The notes under the pieces were generated by a model that saw nothing but the letters and a program-made list of their open reading frames with translations, did not search any database and had not been told where the DNA came from. A program made the translations under genes and the position numbers. DNA of 64,000 nucleotides from Clostridiales bacterium (GTDB taxonomy: Bacteria > Bacillota > Clostridia > Christensenellales > Borkfalkiaceae): assembly GCA_015069295.1 (NCBI GenBank), contig SVIW01000008.1, positions 19,732 to 83,731 on the forward strand. The letters are read 5' to 3'. Shown here in pieces: positions 1 to 9,300 of this stretch; within the stretch, counting starts at the first letter, position 1, and every line of letters begins with the position of its first letter.

Positions 1-729
1 TTTTGCCCCAACCGACTTTGCGTGCCTCGTATCGTAGCGGCGCTCGACCATTACGCGGGGAAAAACGCGATGAACATCGACGGGTTCTCCGAAAGCACGG
101 CGTTGCAACTCGTAGAAAAGCAAGGTGTTGTCAAAGTTTCCGATTTGTACAATTTAACGGCGGAAGATTTGGCGAAATTAGAGGGCTTTAAAGCGAAGAA
201 AATCAACAATCTTTTAAGCGAAATTGAAAAGAGCAAGACCCCGAAATTGGACGCGTTTATTTACGCAATCGGCATCGACGGGGTAGGCAGGGTTGCGGCG
301 AAGGACCTTGCGAGCCGTTTTGGCAGTATGGAAACTTTGCAAAACGCAACGGTAGAAGAATTGCTTGCGCTTGAAAACGTAGGCGAAATTACCGCAAACG
401 CCATCGTGCAATATTTTCAGGACGAAGACAATCTTTCCACTCTTCGCGCTTTAGTAGAAGCGGGGGTTAGCCCCGTTTGGTCGGACGAGAAAAAAGAGGG
501 GGTATTTTCAGGGCACTCGGTCGTTTTGACGGGTACGCTTTCCTCGTTAAAACGCAGCGAGGCGCAAAAGCTGATTGAAGAAAAGGGCGGGGTGTGCCAG
601 TCGTCGGTAACGGCGAAAACGACCCTCGTCGTGGCGGGCGAAGAGGCGGGCAGCAAGCTTGCCAAGGCGCAAAAATTGGGAATACCCGTCTTGGACGAAC
701 CCGCGTTTTTAGAAATGTTGGAAAAATAA
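1..729 (+). CDS. ligA: NAD-dependent DNA ligase LigA, C-terminal part
   Basis: The gene runs in from the left edge in frame 1, so the start and the adenylation and OB domains are outside. What is visible begins in the zinc-finger region (FCPNRLC), followed by helix-hairpin-helix repeats (for example NVGEITANAI) and a C-terminal BRCT domain over about the last 80 residues (FSGHSVVLTGTL). LigA seals nicks in duplex DNA using NAD+ during replication and repair. The reading frame is intact to its TAA stop and is followed directly by a strong terminator. I am sure of the family; only about a third of the usual 670 residues is seen. Confidence 0.97.
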   Translation, partial: FCPNRLCVPRIVAALDHYAGKNAMNIDGFSESTALQLVEKQGVVKVSDLYNLTAEDLAKLEGFKAKKINNLLSEIEKSKTPKLDAFIYAIGIDGVGRVAAKDLASRFGSMETLQNATVEELLALENVGEITANAIVQYFQDEDNLSTLRALVEAGVSPVWSDEKKEGVFSGHSVVLTGTLSSLKRSEAQKLIEEKGGVCQSSVTAKTTLVVAGEEAGSKLAKAQKLGIPVLDEPAFLEMLEK

Positions 730-735
730 ATCCGC

Positions 736-763
736 AAAAGAGCCGAAAAAAATCGGCTCTTTT
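736..763 (+). terminator. Rho-independent terminator of ligA
   Basis: An 11-bp perfect stem AAAAGAGCCGA / TCGGCTCTTTT with a 6-A loop starts 7 bp after the ligA stop and ends in a T run. Confidence 0.9.
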
Positions 764-805
764 ATAATTTATTATAAAAAATGGGAAAAAAGTGGCACTG
801 GGGGC

Positions 806-834
806 TTGAAATTTTTCAAAACATCTGCTATAAT
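806..834 (+). promoter_or_regulatory. Promoter of the yicC-gmk-rpoZ block
   Basis: TTGAAA at 806-811 and TATAAT at 829-834 are separated by 17 bp. The predicted start of transcription is about 40 bp before the yicC ATG. Confidence 0.75.
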
Positions 835-880
835 GATAGAACCCGTAAGACGGGCAATTGGACAAAAAGAGGAAAAACCT

Positions 881-1756
881 ATGTTGAGTATGACGGGTTA
901 CGGAAAAGGCGAATACGTAGAGGGCGGGTTAGAGCTGACCTGCGAAATTAAAACGGTGAACAACCGTTATTTGGACGTTTCTATCAAAGCGCCGAGGGTT
1001 TTTGCGTGCTTGGAAGACGTGATTCGTAACACCGTGAGAAAGAAACTCACGCGCGGTCATGCGGACGTTTTCATTTCGCTGAAAGATAAACGCGAACGCC
1101 CGACGGCGCTTGCGCTGGATATGGCGCTTGCAGGCTCGTACGTGGCGGCGGCAAAAGCAATGAAGGAAGCCTTTCCCGATTTGACGGACGATATCACCCT
1201 TTCTTCCGTTTTGCGGTATCCCGACGTAATGAAACAAGAGGATTCGCAAAGCTTGGACGAGGAAATGACCAAGGCACTCGACGTCGCTTTGGAAGCCGCT
1301 CTTTGCAAATTAAACGAAATGCGTGCAATCGAAGGGGAAAAGCTTAGAGAGGATATGCTTGCCCGCGTAGCGACGATTGAAACTTTGGTGGAAGAAATTT
1401 CTCTGCGCGCGCCCGAGATTGCAAACGAATACCGCGAAAAACTGACCGCCCGCGTCAAGGAATATTTAAACGGGGCGAATATCGACGAGAACCGTATTTT
1501 GACCGAGGTTGCCGTCTTTACCGATAAGAGCAACATCGACGAGGAGTTGACCCGTTTGCGCAGCCATATCGAGCAGTTCCGCTCTATTTGCCAAGAGGGG
1601 ATCGTGGGCAGAAAGCTGGATTTCCTCGTGCAGGAATTTAACCGCGAAGCGAACACGACTTGTTCAAAGAGTAACGACGTGGCAATCACTCGCGCGGGGC
1701 TGGTGCTCAAAAACGAAATTGAAAAAATCAGAGAACAGGTACAAAACCTCGAATAA
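881..1756 (+). CDS. yicC: YicC/YloC family endoribonuclease
   Basis: The 291-residue product starts with the family hallmark MLSMTGYGKGE and ends with the DUF1732 region (REANTTCSKSND followed by KNEIEKIREQ). YicC proteins are endoribonucleases acting in RNA turnover. I chose ATG 881 over an upstream in-frame ATG at 806 because 806 sits on the promoter -35 and 881 has a purine-rich site (AGAGGAAAAA). It is first in a run with gmk (9 bp gap) and rpoZ, the same order as yloC-gmk-rpoZ in B. subtilis but without the intervening remA. Confidence 0.93.
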   Translation: MLSMTGYGKGEYVEGGLELTCEIKTVNNRYLDVSIKAPRVFACLEDVIRNTVRKKLTRGHADVFISLKDKRERPTALALDMALAGSYVAAAKAMKEAFPDLTDDITLSSVLRYPDVMKQEDSQSLDEEMTKALDVALEAALCKLNEMRAIEGEKLREDMLARVATIETLVEEISLRAPEIANEYREKLTARVKEYLNGANIDENRILTEVAVFTDKSNIDEELTRLRSHIEQFRSICQEGIVGRKLDFLVQEFNREANTTCSKSNDVAITRAGLVLKNEIEKIREQVQNLE

Positions 1757-1765
1757 GGGGAATAG

Positions 1766-2323
1766 ATGAAAAACGTATTGTTGGTAATTTCCGGCCCGTC
1801 GGGCGTAGGCAAAGGCACGCTTGTCAAGGCGTTAAAAGCGCGAAGAGAAGACGTCGTGGAGTCGGTGTCTTGCACCACTCGTTTGCCGCGCGAAGGGGAA
1901 ACGCACGGAAAAGAGTATTATTTTTTAAGCAAGGAAGAATTTTTGCGCCGCATTGACGAGCAGGATTTTTTAGAATACGACGAGCATTTTGGGAACTATT
2001 ACGGTACGCCGAAAAGTTTCGTCAAAGAAAAGCTGCAAACCCATTCGGTTATTTTGGAAATTGACGTCGTAGGCGGGTTGAACGCGAAAAAAGCCTTTCC
2101 CGATTGCTTGTTGATTATGATCGTACCCCCTTCGGTGGAAGAGTTAAAACGCCGCTTAAAGGGCAGGGGTACGGAAAGCGACGAGGCGATTGCGGGGCGG
2201 TTGTCCCGTTTGGAATACGAGCTTTCCAAACAAGACGAATACGATTGCGTTATCGTAAACGACGATTTTGACAGGGCTTTAAACGAGCTGGAATCCGTTT
2301 TGGATACAGCCCGTTGCAAATAA
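1766..2323 (+). CDS. gmk: Guanylate kinase
   Basis: Guanylate kinase phosphorylates GMP (and dGMP) to the diphosphate using ATP. The P-loop GPSGVGKGT lies at residues 10-18 and is followed by the GMP-binding stretch SCTTRLPREGE and the YYFL segment typical of the family. At 185 residues it has the usual length (180-210). It has an AGGGGAATAG ribosome site and stands 9 bp after yicC, so the two are very likely cotranscribed. Confidence 0.97.
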   Translation: MKNVLLVISGPSGVGKGTLVKALKARREDVVESVSCTTRLPREGETHGKEYYFLSKEEFLRRIDEQDFLEYDEHFGNYYGTPKSFVKEKLQTHSVILEIDVVGGLNAKKAFPDCLLIMIVPPSVEELKRRLKGRGTESDEAIAGRLSRLEYELSKQDEYDCVIVNDDFDRALNELESVLDTARCK

Positions 2324-2353
2324 AGAAAAACACGGTAAAGGAGTGTAAAGAAT

Positions 2354-2575
2354 ATGATTAACGAACCTTCTGTAGACGTTATGATCAGAAAACTTGGGTC
2401 GGAAGAAGACCCTATCAGCCGCTATGCGTTGTGCACGATTGCAGCAAAGCGCGCGCGCCAGATTATCGAGGCGGAACGCAATCTCGGCGTACACGATTCG
2501 ACGGGCAAAGACAAAGAGCTGTTGTCTGCTTGCAAGGATATCGCGGACGGGAAAGTTGTGATTGCAAAAGAATAA
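2354..2575 (+). CDS. rpoZ: RNA polymerase omega subunit
   Basis: This 73-residue protein has the omega signature SRYALCTIAAKRARQI near residues 22-37. Omega helps assemble RNA polymerase by latching the beta' subunit. Its place after gmk and before priA is conserved across Firmicutes, although coaBC, which usually stands between rpoZ and priA, is absent. The ribosome site is AAAGGAG. Confidence 0.93.
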   Translation: MINEPSVDVMIRKLGSEEDPISRYALCTIAAKRARQIIEAERNLGVHDSTGKDKELLSACKDIADGKVVIAKE

Positions 2576-2583
2576 CTTTTGAA

Positions 2584-2608
2584 AATTGCCTCGGTTTTCG
2601 AGGCAATT
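2584..2608 (+). other. Stem-loop between rpoZ and priA
   Basis: A perfect 10-bp stem AATTGCCTCG / CGAGGCAATT with a GTTTT loop begins 9 bp after the rpoZ stop. There is no T run after it, so it may be a processing or stability hairpin or a weak terminator that lets priA be partly expressed from upstream. Confidence 0.6.
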
Positions 2609-2631
2609 ACGCGTTTTGAAAGGGGCGTTCT

Positions 2632-4806
2632 ATGATAGCGGAAGTCATCGTCGATATCGCGACGAGTGAAACGGACAGAATATTCGATTATCTCTGCGAC
2701 GATAACGTAATCGTTGGCAGCCGCGTCCGCGCGCCCTTTGGCGGGAAGATTTTGCCCGGGTTTGTAATGCGCTTAAAAGAAAGCTCGTTTTTCCCTATGG
2801 AAAGGTTAAAAAGGGTTTTGCCTTGTGAAGACGAGTTGCCCGCGTTAAACTCCGAATGTTTGGCGCTTGCCGAAGCTTTGGCGAACCGTTACCGCGTGCC
2901 CAAGGCTTTGACGTTGCGGCTGTTTTTGCCGACGGAGATGCGGACGGGCAAGGTGCGCGAACGTACGAGAAATTATGCCGCGCTTTTGCTGCCGATAGAA
3001 GAAATGCAATTTTCAAAAACGGCAAAAAATCAGCGCGGAGTCGCTGAGTATTTGCAAGCGCACGGAAAAACCGACTGCGCTTTGTTAAACGCTTCCTTCC
3101 CCGGCGGGGTGGCGGCGTTAGAAAAAAAGGGCTACGTTACAATCACGAAAGAACAGGTACTGCGAAACCCCTATCAAGAGGTGGATTCCGTTTGTCCTAC
3201 GCGTACGCTGACGGAAGACCAAGCGCGGGCGGTGGAAATTATCAATACGGACAATCGCAGAGTGCAATTATTGCACGGGGTAACGGGCAGCGGGAAAACG
3301 GAAATTTACTTGACTTTGATTGCGCAAAGTTTAAAAGAGGGCAAGAGCGCGATTTTCCTCGTGCCGGAAATTTCGCTGACTCCGCAGATGCTGTCGCAGC
3401 TTCGTGCGCGGTTTGGGAAAAACGCGGCGATACTGCACAGCGGACTTTCTGCAGGCGAGCGGTTTGACGAATGGTGGAGACTTCGTACGGGCGAGGCGAA
3501 AATCGCCATCGGCGCAAGAAGCGCGGTGTTTGCGCCCTTGGAAAATATCGGCGTGATTATCTTGGACGAGGAACACGATTCGAGCTATTCCAGCGAATCC
3601 GCGCCCCGTTACAATACTTTTGACGTGGCGGATTTGCGGGCAAAATACAACGGCTGCAAGCTGGTTTTAGGCAGCGCGACGCCGTCCGTAGAGACCTATA
3701 AACAGGCGAAAGAGGGCGCGTTTTCCTTAATCCGTTTGGAAAAGCGCATCAACAAGCGTCCTCTGCCCGAGGTGATAATTGCCGATATGCGACGGGAAGT
3801 GCGAAGAGGGAACAACTCGGCGTTTTCTGCTGCTTTGAAAGAGGAGCTGGACAAGTGTTTGTCCGCAGACAAGCAAGCTATTCTCTTTTTAAATCGGCGC
3901 GGGTATTCGCAAACGGTGATTTGTAAAGAATGCGGATACGTGGCAAAGTGCGAGGCTTGCGATGTTTCGTTGACCTATCATAAGGAAGAAAACTGTCTAA
4001 AATGCCACTATTGCGGTTTAAAATACAATATGCTGTCCGCTTGTCCCGATTGTGGGGGGAGGAAACTGACCTATGCGGGCACGGGCACGCAAAGAATCGT
4101 TAGCGAATTGCAAAAACTATATCCCGCGGCGCGGATTTTGCGTATGGACAACGATACGACTAGCGGGAAAGAGGGGCATTATAAAATTTTAAAGACCTTT
4201 GCTGAAAAGCAAGCGGATATTTTAGTCGGTACGCAGATGATTGCAAAAGGCCACGATTTCCCCGCCGTAACGCTCGTGGGGATTTTGGACGCGGATATGA
4301 GTTTGCATTTTTCCGATTATCGAAGCGGGGAGAGGACTTTTCAGCTTTTGACCCAAGTTGCGGGCAGAAGCGGCCGCGCAGAGGAAAAGGGTAAGGTGGT
4401 TTTACAGACCTTCGACCCTGAAAACGAGGTGCTGGGCTTTGCCGCTTCCTACGATTATGCGGGATTTTACAAAAACGAAATTTCCTTGCGCGAGGCGATG
4501 GCGTTCCCGCCCTTTTCCAAAATCGTCAGAGTATTGATAAGCGGCGAGGACGATAAAAAGACGTTGGAAGCGTTGCGAGGGGTGTTTTTCGGTTTGAAAG
4601 AGTTGTATGATAAAAACGAGGAAAAGTTCTTGTTTTTCGACAAAATGCGCTCGCCGATAAAGCGAATCCAAAACAAGTATCGATATCAAGTGTTAATGCG
4701 GTTAAACGACTCGTCGTTGCTGCCGCAAATCTATGAAATATGCGCGGCGGAGCGGACGCGGGACGTGTTGATTTCCGTGGAAGAAAACCCCGCCAATTTA
4801 AGTTGA
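2632..4806 (+). CDS. priA: Primosomal replication restart helicase PriA
   Basis: PriA is a 3'-5' helicase that recognises stalled forks and reloads the replisome. The 724-residue product has the DNA-binding N-terminus, a Walker A motif (GVTGSGKTE, about residues 215-223), a DEEH box at about 312, and eight cysteines of the two zinc sites between about 430 and 475 (CKECGY, CEACD, CHYCG, CPDCGG). All family parts are present at normal length. The ribosome site is AAAGGGG. It stands 27 bp before def, as in Bacillus. Confidence 0.96.
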   Translation: MIAEVIVDIATSETDRIFDYLCDDNVIVGSRVRAPFGGKILPGFVMRLKESSFFPMERLKRVLPCEDELPALNSECLALAEALANRYRVPKALTLRLFLPTEMRTGKVRERTRNYAALLLPIEEMQFSKTAKNQRGVAEYLQAHGKTDCALLNASFPGGVAALEKKGYVTITKEQVLRNPYQEVDSVCPTRTLTEDQARAVEIINTDNRRVQLLHGVTGSGKTEIYLTLIAQSLKEGKSAIFLVPEISLTPQMLSQLRARFGKNAAILHSGLSAGERFDEWWRLRTGEAKIAIGARSAVFAPLENIGVIILDEEHDSSYSSESAPRYNTFDVADLRAKYNGCKLVLGSATPSVETYKQAKEGAFSLIRLEKRINKRPLPEVIIADMRREVRRGNNSAFSAALKEELDKCLSADKQAILFLNRRGYSQTVICKECGYVAKCEACDVSLTYHKEENCLKCHYCGLKYNMLSACPDCGGRKLTYAGTGTQRIVSELQKLYPAARILRMDNDTTSGKEGHYKILKTFAEKQADILVGTQMIAKGHDFPAVTLVGILDADMSLHFSDYRSGERTFQLLTQVAGRSGRAEEKGKVVLQTFDPENEVLGFAASYDYAGFYKNEISLREAMAFPPFSKIVRVLISGEDDKKTLEALRGVFFGLKELYDKNEEKFLFFDKMRSPIKRIQNKYRYQVLMRLNDSSLLPQIYEICAAERTRDVLISVEENPANLS

Positions 4807-4833
4807 GAGATTGAGAAAAAGGAGAAAGGAAAA

Positions 4834-5286
4834 ATGGCTATCCGTAGTATCGTACAGGTCGGCGACGACGTGTTAAGACAAAAATGTTTTCCCGTCGAGG
4901 CGTTTGACGAGAAGTTGCACGCTTTGCTGGAAGATATGAAAGAGACGGTAAAAAAAGAAGAAGGCGCAGGGCTTGCCGCGCCGCAGGTAGGGATTTTACG
5001 CCGCGTGGTGGTCGTGGACGTGGATAACGGGTATTTCGAATTTATCAACCCCGTACTCCTCGATTATAAAGGCGAACAAACGGGCTGGGAAGGCTGCTTG
5101 TCCGTTCGTGGGAAAAGCGGGATTGTTTCCCGTCCTATGAAGGTAACTCTGTCCTATCAAGACCGTTTCGGCGAAAAGCACCTGTTAAAAGCGAAAGGCT
5201 TTTTCGCCCGCGCTATCTGCCACGAGCTTGACCATTTAGACGGAGTGTTGTATATAGATAAAGCGACCCACATCGAGCGCAATTAA
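4834..5286 (+). CDS. def: Peptide deformylase
   Basis: Peptide deformylase removes the formyl group from the initiator methionine. All three family motifs are visible: GAGLAAPQVG, EGCLSV with metal ligand C88, and HELDH with ligands H130 and H134 and catalytic E131. The 150-residue length is at the short end of the usual range. It lies between priA and fmt, its functional partner; the 355-bp repeat-filled gap to fmt is unusual, since these two genes normally almost touch. The ribosome site is AAAGGAGAAAGG. Confidence 0.97.
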   Translation: MAIRSIVQVGDDVLRQKCFPVEAFDEKLHALLEDMKETVKKEEGAGLAAPQVGILRRVVVVDVDNGYFEFINPVLLDYKGEQTGWEGCLSVRGKSGIVSRPMKVTLSYQDRFGEKHLLKAKGFFARAICHELDHLDGVLYIDKATHIERN

Positions 5287-5641
5287 AGAAACTGCGTGTA
5301 AGGGCGCATCTTGAAACAAAAACGGAACCTGCCCTTGCTCGTTTACGACTTGTAAACTCCCGTCGGGGTACTCGTTTCTTCTCGTCTTGCTCGTATCTAA
5401 TCCGTTTCGTGTAACCGTGTGGTGGTTTAGTTGAAAAACACAACCTGCCAAATAGTCGGTTACATTAAAATTTTCGAAAAGATAGAAAAGACTGGATGCA
5501 ACGGAACGTTGCCTGCAACCCTTCTCCACAGTTTCGTGTAACTATTCGGTAACACCGCAGAACGACGGAGCGATAGAAAAGACTAGATGCAACGGAACGT
5601 TGCCTGCAAGCTCAGCTTGCCGAATTTTATTTAGGTGTTTT
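5287..5641 (+). repeat. Intergenic modular repeat cluster 1 (def-fmt)
   Basis: This gene-free gap is filled by a dispersed repeat. It begins right after the def stop with a TAAGGGCGCA module, then carries the conserved core at 5442-5513 (AACCTGCC..., ACATTAAAATTTTCG, GATAGAAAAGACTGG) that ends in the palindrome GCAACG-gaa-CGTTGC. A second, partial copy at 5572-5621 repeats GATAGAAAAGACTAG with the same palindrome and then a different one, GCAAGCT-c-AGCTTGC. The same modules recur at 8.99-9.1, 9.97-10.2, 22.8-23.1, 24.0-24.5 and 35.2-35.4 kb. Confidence 0.85.
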
Positions 5642-6592
5642 ATGAAAATAGTATTTGCCGGCACACCCGATTTCGCGGTTGCGCCTTTACAAAAAATAAT
5701 AGACGGCGGTTTTGAAGTGGTAGGGGTTATCACCCAGCCCGACAAACCGCAGGGCAGAAAAGGAATCCTGACCCCGCCGCCCGTAAAGACGTTGGCGATC
5801 TCGCGGGGGATTCCCGTTTTACAGCCCGAAAAAATCCGCGACGAGCTTCCCGCTTTATCGGCGCTTGGCGGGGATATTATGATAACCTGCGCATACGGGC
5901 AAATTTTAACCCAATCCGTTTTAGACCTTTTCCCGCAAGGCGTATGGAATATCCACGCGGGGCTTTTGCCCGCCTATCGCGGCGCTTCTCCCATTCAAAG
6001 CTGTATCTTAGCGGGCGAAGCGAAAACGGGCGTTTCGATAATGAAAACCGAGCTCGGTCTGGATAGCGGCGACGTTTTATGCGTAGAAGAAACGGAAATC
6101 GGCGAAACGGAGACCTGCGGCGAGCTTTCCTCCCGTTTATCCCAAATCGGCGCGGATTTGATTTTGACTGCCTTGCGCTTATTGGAAAGCGGAGAATTTA
6201 CCTTAACGCCGCAAGGGGAAACGGGCGTGAACGTCGTTAGAAAAATCAATAAAGAAAACGCAAAACTTGACTTTTCCAAGCCCTGTCAAGAACTCGTTAA
6301 TCTCGTCCGCGCAATGAATCCTGCGCCCGTGGCGTACGCGGTTTTGGACGGGAATAAAATCAACGTTTACCGCGCGGAAAGGGCGGTGTTAAACGGGGAA
6401 GAACAAGCCTATTTTCCTATCGCAAGCTGTGGCGAGGTGTTGTCCGATTCGCCCAAGCGCGGCTTGCTTGTCAAATGCGCGGACGGCGCGTTGAAACTGA
6501 CGGAAGTGCAGGCGGCGGGCGGGAAACGTATGTTAGGTAGCGATTTTATCAACGGTAGAAAAGCGAAAAAAGGGCAGGTGTTCGAATGTTAA
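5642..6592 (+). CDS. fmt: Methionyl-tRNA formyltransferase
   Basis: Fmt formylates Met-tRNAi using 10-formyl-tetrahydrofolate. The protein (316 residues) opens with KIVFAGTPDFA and has the folate/active-site segments PDKPQGR, NIHAGLLPAYRGASPIQ and LDSGD, then the C-terminal tRNA-binding domain. I chose ATG 5642 over an upstream ATG at 5600 because 5600 lies inside the repeat palindrome and TAGGTG precedes 5642. Its end overlaps the rsmB start by 7 bp. Confidence 0.96.
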   Translation: MKIVFAGTPDFAVAPLQKIIDGGFEVVGVITQPDKPQGRKGILTPPPVKTLAISRGIPVLQPEKIRDELPALSALGGDIMITCAYGQILTQSVLDLFPQGVWNIHAGLLPAYRGASPIQSCILAGEAKTGVSIMKTELGLDSGDVLCVEETEIGETETCGELSSRLSQIGADLILTALRLLESGEFTLTPQGETGVNVVRKINKENAKLDFSKPCQELVNLVRAMNPAPVAYAVLDGNKINVYRAERAVLNGEEQAYFPIASCGEVLSDSPKRGLLVKCADGALKLTEVQAAGGKRMLGSDFINGRKAKKGQVFEC

Positions 6593-7818
6593 GCAATCCC
6601 GTGTACGACCCCTTTTTGATTTTGACCAAAGTCTATTCGGACGGGGCGCACGTAAAACAAGCGATTGCGGATACGTATATCGAGGAACAGTTCCGTGCTC
6701 GGACGGTGAAAATCGTATACGGGGTGTTGGAAAACGATTGCTATTTTGATTTTGCAATTCGGCACTATGCACCCAAAGCCCCCAAACTTGCCGTGCGGAC
6801 GATTTTAAAAATCTCGCTGTATATGCTTTTGTTTATGGACAAAAAGCGGTATATGGTAACCGATTGCGCCGTTGACCTTTGCAAAAAATTGGGTAAAAGC
6901 GGGGTAAGCGGGTTTGTCAACGCGTTTTTGCGGCGGTTTGACAGGACGGCGGTGGATAAGACTATCCCGCAAAATGTAGAGGGCGAAGCGATTGCGCTTT
7001 CCTATCCCGTTTTTGCCTATGCTATGTTAAAAAAAGAATACGGCGAACGCGCAAAATCGATTGCGCAGGCAGCATCGGCGGGGGTGTCCGTGCGTTTTGA
7101 ACGGAACGCGGAAGAGTATTTGGACAAAACGCATTTAAAAACGCCGTTTGAAGACAATTATATCTTTCCCTCGTTCGTGCGCGACGAGGGGTTTGACGAG
7201 GGTAAATACACCTTTCAATCGGTGGGCAGTATCGCCATTTGCGATTGTGTTGCGCCCTGCGAAAGCTTGCTCGATGCTTGCGCCGCTCCCGGAGGGAAAT
7301 CGGTGCTTTTGTCGAAAAAATGTGAACGGGTTACCGCTTTCGAGCTGCACGCCCACCGCGTAGAATTGATACGTCAATATAAAACCCGTATGGGCGTTCA
7401 TAACCTTACCGAATACCAAAAAGATAGCGCGCTGTTCGACCCCGAATACGAAGAAAAATTTGACGCCGTGCTTTGCGACGCGCCCTGTTCGGGCTACGGT
7501 ACGGTATCGGAAAACCCCGATATCAAGCTTTTTAGAAAGCAAGAGGATTTTGCGGCGCTTGCAAAGGCGCAAGCCGCTATTTTGTCGAACGTGGCAAGAT
7601 ACGTGAAAAAGGGCGGGGCGTTGTATTATTCGACTTGTTCGTTGTTTGAATGTGAAAACGATAAAACGGTAGAGGGATTTTTAAAATCTCGCTCCGATTT
7701 CGTTTTAGAAGAGTTATCAAGTCCGCTTGCGCACGATAAGAAAAAATACGGATTGCAGTTTTTGCCGGATACGGCGTATGGCGCAGGCTTTTACGTTTGT
7801 AAATTGAAACGCGTATAG
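6586..7818 (+). CDS. rsmB: 16S rRNA (cytosine-967 C5)-methyltransferase RsmB
   Basis: The 410-residue protein has an N-terminal NusB-like RNA-binding domain (about 1-140) and a Rossmann methyltransferase domain with the SAM loop DACAAPGGKS. Both catalytic cysteines of the m5C family are present: C301 in DAPCSGYG and C351 in YYSTCSLFE. It overlaps fmt by 7 bp, so translation is probably coupled. This is the standard fmt-rsmB arrangement. Confidence 0.95.
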   Translation: MLSNPVYDPFLILTKVYSDGAHVKQAIADTYIEEQFRARTVKIVYGVLENDCYFDFAIRHYAPKAPKLAVRTILKISLYMLLFMDKKRYMVTDCAVDLCKKLGKSGVSGFVNAFLRRFDRTAVDKTIPQNVEGEAIALSYPVFAYAMLKKEYGERAKSIAQAASAGVSVRFERNAEEYLDKTHLKTPFEDNYIFPSFVRDEGFDEGKYTFQSVGSIAICDCVAPCESLLDACAAPGGKSVLLSKKCERVTAFELHAHRVELIRQYKTRMGVHNLTEYQKDSALFDPEYEEKFDAVLCDAPCSGYGTVSENPDIKLFRKQEDFAALAKAQAAILSNVARYVKKGGALYYSTCSLFECENDKTVEGFLKSRSDFVLEELSSPLAHDKKKYGLQFLPDTAYGAGFYVCKLKRV

Positions 7819-7929
7819 CCCGCCGTTTATATAATGAAATTTATGCCAAAGGCCTAAGTGAAATAATAAGGATTGTGAAATATCCTGCGGATATGAAATA
7901 TACTTCGTAATGCTGCCAAAGGAGGAGTT
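7819..7929 (+). repeat. Short GTGAAAT-type intergenic repeat before rlmN
   Basis: This 111-bp gap has three spaced GTGAAAT/ATGAAAT units flanking small inverted repeats, for example ATATCCTGCGGATAT. I see no promoter in it. The pattern resembles short palindromic repeats of many Clostridia, but I see only this copy in the window. Confidence 0.35.
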
Positions 7930-8985
7930 ATGAAAAAAATTCTACAAGATTTATCGTATGCAGAAATAGAAGAACTCGTCCTTGCGTTAGGCGAGAAAAA
8001 ATTCCGCGCCAAGCAGCTGTACGAGGGCTTGACGCAGGGGAAGACGATAGGGGGTATCACTTCGCTGTCCAAAGCCTTTAAAGAAAAGCTTTTGGAGGAA
8101 TACGAGGACGAGCCCGTGAAGATTAAGGAAAAATACCTTTCGGCGGACGGAACGGAAAAATTCCTTTTCGAATACGCGGACGGAAACCTTGTCGAGGGGG
8201 TATTGATGAAATACAAATACGGCTATACCCAATGCGTTTCCACGCAAGTAGGGTGTCGTATGGGCTGTAAGTTTTGCGCCTCTACCCTCGGCGGGTTGAT
8301 CCGCAATTTAACGGCGGGGGAAATCCTTTGTCAGATTCTTGTCGTCAACGCTTTGCATAAAGAGGATGCGGCGGGGCAGGGCAAAGAGGCGCGCGCCGTT
8401 ACCAACGTCGTTTTAATGGGCAGCGGCGAGCCGCTGGACAATTACGACGAGGTATTGAGGTTTTTAAGAAACGTAACGGCGGAAGAGGGGCTTTGCATCA
8501 GTGCGCGGAACATTTCCCTTTCCACCTGCGGAATCGTACCGAAAATGTACCGCTTAGCGGACGAGGGCTTACCGCTGAATTTGACCGTTTCTCTGCACGC
8601 GACCGACGACGAAACGCGCGCGCGGACGATGCCCGTTGCCAAGGCGTACAAAATAGCCGAGATTTTAAAAGCCTGCGACTATTATTTCCAAAAAACGGGC
8701 AGGCGGTATTATTTTGAATATACCCTCATCGAGGGGGAAAACTGCGACGAACAGCACGCTTTGGCGCTGGTGAAGCTCTTAAAAGGCAAGCCTTGCCACG
8801 TGAACTTAATCCGTTTAAACGAAGTCAAAGAACGGGATTTAAAAGCCCTCGACGATAAATCCGCTTACCGCTTTTTAGGTAAATTGGAAAAGGGCGGGTT
8901 GTCGGCTACTTTGCGCCGTCAAATTGGCGTGGATATAGGCGGGGCGTGCGGACAGCTCCGCGCGCAGTATATCGAACGCGTATAG
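7930..8985 (+). CDS. rlmN: Dual-specificity RNA methyltransferase RlmN
   Basis: RlmN is a radical-SAM enzyme that makes 2-methyladenosine at A2503 of 23S rRNA and A37 of some tRNAs. The cluster-binding cysteines C109, C113 and C116 are in CRMGCKFC, and the N-terminal HhH-like RNA-binding region and the MGSGEPL segment are clear. The length, 351 residues, is typical. A strong AAAGGAGGAG ribosome site precedes ATG 7930. In Bacillus prpC, prkC and rsgA would follow; here a repeat and rpe follow. Confidence 0.96.
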   Translation: MKKILQDLSYAEIEELVLALGEKKFRAKQLYEGLTQGKTIGGITSLSKAFKEKLLEEYEDEPVKIKEKYLSADGTEKFLFEYADGNLVEGVLMKYKYGYTQCVSTQVGCRMGCKFCASTLGGLIRNLTAGEILCQILVVNALHKEDAAGQGKEARAVTNVVLMGSGEPLDNYDEVLRFLRNVTAEEGLCISARNISLSTCGIVPKMYRLADEGLPLNLTVSLHATDDETRARTMPVAKAYKIAEILKACDYYFQKTGRRYYFEYTLIEGENCDEQHALALVKLLKGKPCHVNLIRLNEVKERDLKALDDKSAYRFLGKLEKGGLSATLRRQIGVDIGGACGQLRAQYIERV

Positions 8986-9300
8986 TTGGTGGGCAGAAAA
9001 AAAGAGATTGCCGCGGCTAACGCCTCGCAATGACGGCTTTGTTGAAATACGAGATTTGATAAATAATTAGTTGTATTAAAATCTTCGGAAAGATAGACAA
9101 GACTGGATGCAACGGCACGTTGCCGTCTTATCCGCAAAAACAGAACCTGCCCTCAGTTGCGTACTACTTGTACGCGCCTATCGGGCAGAACCGTGTGTTT
9201 TGCGGCAATACGACGCACTCTCCGCGTTCGAGTGGAGCAAATTTAAGTCGCGTATAGTCCGATATCTTATCCGCAAAAACAGATACGAAAACACGCAAAA
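8986..9300 (+). repeat. Intergenic modular repeat cluster 2 (rlmN-rpe)
   Basis: No gene fits here. The segment starts with half of a TCATTGCGAG-type element (CGCCTCGCAATGACGG at about 9020), continues with a diverged repeat core (about 9058-9124) ending in GCAACG-gca-CGTTGC, and then a module with GTACGCGCCTATCGGGCAGAACCG. A 19-bp perfect direct repeat beginning TCTTATCCGC lies at 9126-9144 and 9265-9283. It replaces the genes normally found between rlmN and rpe. Confidence 0.75.
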
